Below, piece by piece: positions 14,426-16,483 of a DNA stretch of 16,483 bases. This DNA is from an uncultured Kineothrix sp. GTDB taxonomy: Bacteria > Bacillota > Clostridia > Lachnospirales > Lachnospiraceae. The number at the start of each line of letters is the position of its first letter. Positions within the stretch are counted from its first letter, which is position 1. A program made the position numbers and the translations under genes. Below the pieces are notes generated by a model. It made no database searches. It had not been told where the DNA came from and worked only from the letters and a program-made list of their open reading frames with translations. Location: assembly GCA_910587275.1 (NCBI GenBank), contig CAJUMD010000076.1:1-16483 (forward strand). Reading direction: 5' to 3'.

Positions 14426-14935
14426 TCAGTAAATCAACCGCACCTTCCCTTCCTCCGCCGGATTCACCAAAACGGTAACATCCTCCAGCGCTAACACATC
14501 TAAAGAAACGATTTTCCCTTCCCGCAGATTCTCCAGCACCAAATCCTTAGCCTGCATCATCAGCGCCACTTCGTCTTCCCCGTCCTTCCAATGCCAGGAA
14601 ACAGCCGCATATCCTTCTTCCTCATTCCAATAAGCATAGGGTTCCACGCGTTCGGCATTATAGGTTACGCAAAAACGGACGGTATTTACCGGGACACTTT
14701 TGTCTGTCTTTACATCCTCCGGCATCCAACGGTACCAGCCTGTCAAATCCAATTTATCTTCTCCCGCTTCATAGGTTACGTCAATATATTCCGTGCGCAT
14801 GTCCGTCTTTCCCAACGCCAGTTTTCCCCCATACGAAAGGGCGGAAAATTCCGTAAGCGCTACACCGGTCCCCACCCCGCACAACAGTACGCCGGCACAG
14901 AATATCCCGATAAAAATTTTTTGCAGTTTACTCAT
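14426..14935 (-). CDS. Exported or membrane-anchored protein of the HAAS operon
   Basis: A 169-aa protein with an N-terminal hydrophobic segment (about residues 6-28, IFIGIFCAGVLLCGVGTGVAL) acting as a signal peptide or anchor, followed by an acidic, beta-rich extracytoplasmic domain (pI evidently low, many Glu and Asp). I do not recognise the domain with confidence. Third genes in PadR-HAAS operons often encode surface adhesin-like DUF4097 proteins, but this sequence is shorter and not clearly one of them. Its ATG lies within the end of the HAAS gene with an 8-base overlap (ATGAGTAA), so translation is coupled. Lys-Leu-rich start MSKLQKIF fits a membrane insertion signal. Confidence 0.82.
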   Translation of the reverse strand: MSKLQKIFIGIFCAGVLLCGVGTGVALTEFSALSYGGKLALGKTDMRTEYIDVTYEAGEDKLDLTGWYRWMPEDVKTDKSVPVNTVRFCVTYNAERVEPYAYWNEEEGYAAVSWHWKDGEDEVALMMQAKDLVLENLREGKIVSLDVLALEDVTVLVNPAEEGKVRLIY

Positions 14936-15956
14936 ATTGCACCTCCTTGCCGGAACCCTCCGGTTCTTTCTCCCATACCGTGTTTTCTCCCTTTTTTTTC
15001 CTGATTACCAAACTGTAAGCCAAACCTGCCAGGGAGCCAAAGCACAGAATCCCGCCGATGCCAATCAAGAGCAGTCCAAGCAGCGGATATCCCTGAAACA
15101 GGAGGACCAGCATGGTTCCGCTCCCTGCCAGCACAAGCATCCCTATGGCCGCGCAAAAAAGCGAAAACAGCAGCCACGCCATATTCCACCATAGCCGCAG
15201 CAACCATATACAAACGTAAAGAAACCACCCCCACACTGCCGCCAGCCCCTTTCCCGCCTTACGGAAAAACATTCCAATACTTCCTGCCATATCCTTTGTT
15301 CCTTTCCCTGACCCTTTTTCCTTCCGTCTCCGGTCTGACGCCTGCCAAACGCTCTGTTTTGCTGCCGGGACTCCTTCCGGCAGCGGGCACTGTGCAGCTT
15401 CTGCCCAAACCGCATCCGTTTCTTTTTCATTTCCGTTACTGTTTCCGGCACGGCGCCCGCTGCCGCTGCCGAATCCGTTACCGAATCCGTCGCTGTCTTC
15501 CATCCCTGTTCCGGCTCCGCGGATTTGAAAAGGCTTTTTGAACCACCCTGCCGCCTGCCTGCACTTTTTTCCCATCCATGCAAATCCGTGCCTGATTGCG
15601 TCTAAAACGCGGCGGAAAACCGCTACGGACTTTATTTTCAGTAGCTTTGCCTTATCCCAAAACGCAGACTCCTTTCCGCCGTCCCCTCCCGGATGCATCC
15701 CCGGCAGGCAGAATCCGGTCTTCTGCTGCCTGAATCCCGGCTTCACATGATAGGCTTCCAAAATTTCCGCCGCCAGTTCCTTTACGGAACCGAAATCCCG
15801 TATGGCTTCTTCCTCGCTCAGTCCTTTCTGCATTTTCATATCGATATGCTGGGAGTATTCCTCCAGAATGTCCTCCTGCTCCCGGTCTTCCAAAACGCTC
15901 AGATATTCCCTTAGTTCCCCCAAAAACGTTTCCTTTGTCCAACCGTTTTTATTCAT
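14928..15956 (-). CDS. HAAS (DUF1700) membrane signalling protein
   Basis: A 342-aa protein. Residues 1-70 form a helical HAAS/DUF1700 domain (FLGELREYLSVLEDREQEDILEEY, then GLSEEEAIRDFGSVKELAAEIL), the domain typically paired with PadR regulators and thought to sense or relay a membrane signal. Residues about 75-230 are a basic, low-complexity linker with Gly/Ser/Asn-rich DGFGNGFGSGSG (156-167). The C-terminus (about 240-318) has two to three membrane helices and many tryptophans, followed by a charged tail. Family members I know are mostly around 200 aa, so the linker is an expansion. It overlaps the PadR gene by 8 bases at its start (ATGAATAA) and the exported-protein gene by 8 bases at its end. 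Confidence 0.88.
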   Translation of the reverse strand: MNKNGWTKETFLGELREYLSVLEDREQEDILEEYSQHIDMKMQKGLSEEEAIRDFGSVKELAAEILEAYHVKPGFRQQKTGFCLPGMHPGGDGGKESAFWDKAKLLKIKSVAVFRRVLDAIRHGFAWMGKKCRQAAGWFKKPFQIRGAGTGMEDSDGFGNGFGSGSGRRAGNSNGNEKETDAVWAEAAQCPLPEGVPAAKQSVWQASDRRRKEKGSGKGTKDMAGSIGMFFRKAGKGLAAVWGWFLYVCIWLLRLWWNMAWLLFSLFCAAIGMLVLAGSGTMLVLLFQGYPLLGLLLIGIGGILCFGSLAGLAYSLVIRKKKGENTVWEKEPEGSGKEVQYE

Positions 15957-16272
15957 TCTTCTTCCTCTCTTTCAAAAACCTGTTCACCCTCGTTTGGAAC
16001 TCCTCCCATTCCTTTGCCAGCGAATCCCTGTACAGGATACCCGCAGCCGTTAAATGGTAATATTTCCGCGGCGGGCCCTCGGATGATTCCCGCAGGTAAG
16101 TTTCAAAATAATGTTCGTTGGTCAGCCTTTTTAACAACGGGTAGATGGTTCCCTCATTCACATCAATCACTTCCGATACTTCCTCCACCAGTTCGTAACC
16201 ATACATGTCTTTCTTATGTACGGACTCTAAGACAATGAGTTCCAGCACCCCTTTTTTGAATTGCGGATTCAT
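15949..16272 (-). CDS. PadR-family transcriptional regulator
   Basis: A 107-aa winged-helix regulator of the small PadR-s2 type. Signatures are the MYGYELVEEVSE helix (23-34), the recognition-helix/wing segment EGTIYPLLKRL (40-50) and GPPRKYYHLTAAG (66-78), with a C-terminal helix rich in Glu and Lys for dimerisation. PadR proteins of this kind usually repress their own operon and respond to a signal relayed by the partner HAAS protein; that is family knowledge, not seen here. The ATG has an excellent ribosome site (AAGGAGGAGG) and a short leader of about 16 nt after a consensus promoter. It is the first gene of a three-gene operon. Confidence 0.95.
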   Translation of the reverse strand: MNPQFKKGVLELIVLESVHKKDMYGYELVEEVSEVIDVNEGTIYPLLKRLTNEHYFETYLRESSEGPPRKYYHLTAAGILYRDSLAKEWEEFQTRVNRFLKERKKNE

Positions 16273-16294
16273 GCTTCCTCCTCCTTACGGTATA

Positions 16295-16323
16295 AGATTA
16301 CGCCAACTACTATGTATTGTCAA
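16295..16323 (-). promoter_or_regulatory. Sigma-A-type promoter of the PadR-HAAS operon
   Basis: On the minus strand, a perfect TTGACA (16318-16323), a 17-base spacer and TAATCT (16295-16300) lie 22 bases before the PadR start codon. A small inverted pair TACT (16308-16311)/AGTA (16323-16326) spans the spacer and could be part of an autoregulatory site, but it is too short to be sure. Confidence 0.85.
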
Positions 16324-16345
16324 GTACTAATTTTCTATTTATAGT

Positions 16346-16423
16346 GCCGGATGTGCAGTCGGGTTGGGGAAAGTTTTTCCGGGCACCCGTCAGCTCTGCT
16401 GACATTCTTCCTTTTGGCGCCCG
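16346..16423 (-). other. Structured non-coding element of unknown identity
   Basis: Several stems stack here: GTCAGC/GCTGAC with a 3-base loop (16389-16403), enclosed by an 8-bp stem CGGGCGCC/GGTGCCCG (16416-16423 with 16380-16387). Next to it are GGAAA/TTTCC (16368-16380) and CCGGA/TCCGG (16347-16351 with 16378-16382), which compete with each other. The outer stem has a G-U pair on the minus strand but an A-C mismatch on the plus strand, suggesting an RNA read from the minus strand. I do not recognise a known riboswitch; a repetitive palindromic element is equally possible. Confidence 0.4.
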
Positions 16424-16430
16424 TGTGCAT

Positions 16431-16449
16431 AAAAAAGTGTCTTCGACAC
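16431..16449 (-). terminator. Intrinsic terminator of a gene beyond the right edge
   Basis: On the minus strand GTGTC-GAA-GACAC (16437-16449) is followed directly by TTTTTT (16431-16436); wobble and A-T pairs can lengthen the stem. It would end a minus-strand transcript entering from beyond 16483. Confidence 0.65.
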
Positions 16450-16462
16450 CTCAACCCCCTGA

Positions 16463-16478
16463 CCCCCATTCATGGGGG
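16463..16478. repeat. G/C-run inverted repeat near the right edge
   Basis: CCCCCAT (16463-16469) and ATGGGGG (16472-16478) are perfect over 7 bp with a 2-base spacer. A further CCCCC (16455-16459) offers an alternative partner for GGGGG, so two mutually exclusive hairpins are possible just before the terminator. Confidence 0.5.
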
Positions 16479-16483
16479 AATTA

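Noticed and set aside
16335..16430. 31-codon minus-strand peptide MHTGAKRKNV...
   Set aside because: The ATG directly follows a terminator T tract, has no ribosome site and spans strong hairpins; more likely a non-coding element.

Overview
The window most likely comes from a Lachnospiraceae-type member of the Clostridia (Bacillota). This is inferred from gene content: the short HisG with a separate HisZ, an approximately 430-aa HisIE with an extra N-terminal half, a PadR-HAAS (DUF1700) regulatory module, RecU, strong AGGAGG-like ribosome binding sites, and TTGACA-17-TATAAT-type promoters. No rRNA, tRNA or CRISPR array was seen. Positions 1-49 are not biological: they match the Illumina TruSeq/P5 adapter, so this is the untrimmed left end of a draft contig.

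Layout. 50-1512: an A+T-rich stretch with a possible small RNA on the minus strand and an alpha/beta hydrolase on the plus strand behind its own consensus promoter. 1618-6833 (minus): a histidine operon in the order hisZ-hisG-hisD-hisB-hisIE, driven by a TTGACA-17-TATACT promoter at about 6981-7009. It encodes the first steps (HisZG, HisE, HisI), the IGP dehydratase (HisB) and the last enzyme (HisD). hisA, hisF, hisH, hisC and a phosphatase must lie elsewhere. The HisIE protein carries a HisA/HisF-like N-terminal domain in which both aligned catalytic aspartates appear to be tyrosine. 6834-7212: a regulatory intergenic region with several inverted and direct repeats. 7213-8508 (plus): a stand-alone AAA ATPase of the DUF4143 type with its own promoter.

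8553-14308 (minus): a housekeeping series of HAD phosphatase, YgiQ-type radical SAM protein, short-chain dehydrogenase, a two-helix membrane protein of unknown function, an RluA-family pseudouridine synthase and RecU. Spacings within it are short, except for a repeat-containing gap of about 150 bp after ygiQ. 14426-16272 (minus): a tightly coupled PadR regulator - HAAS membrane protein - exported protein operon with two identical 8-nt overlaps and a TTGACA-17-TAATCT promoter. 16336-16483: a structured non-coding end holding an intrinsic terminator for a gene beyond the window and several nested hairpins.

No unmistakably new defence or mobile system is present. The strongest second-look items are the apparently inactivated HisF-like domain in HisIE, the repeat-rich his promoter, the hairpins between his genes, the structured element at the right end and the adapter artefact at the left end.
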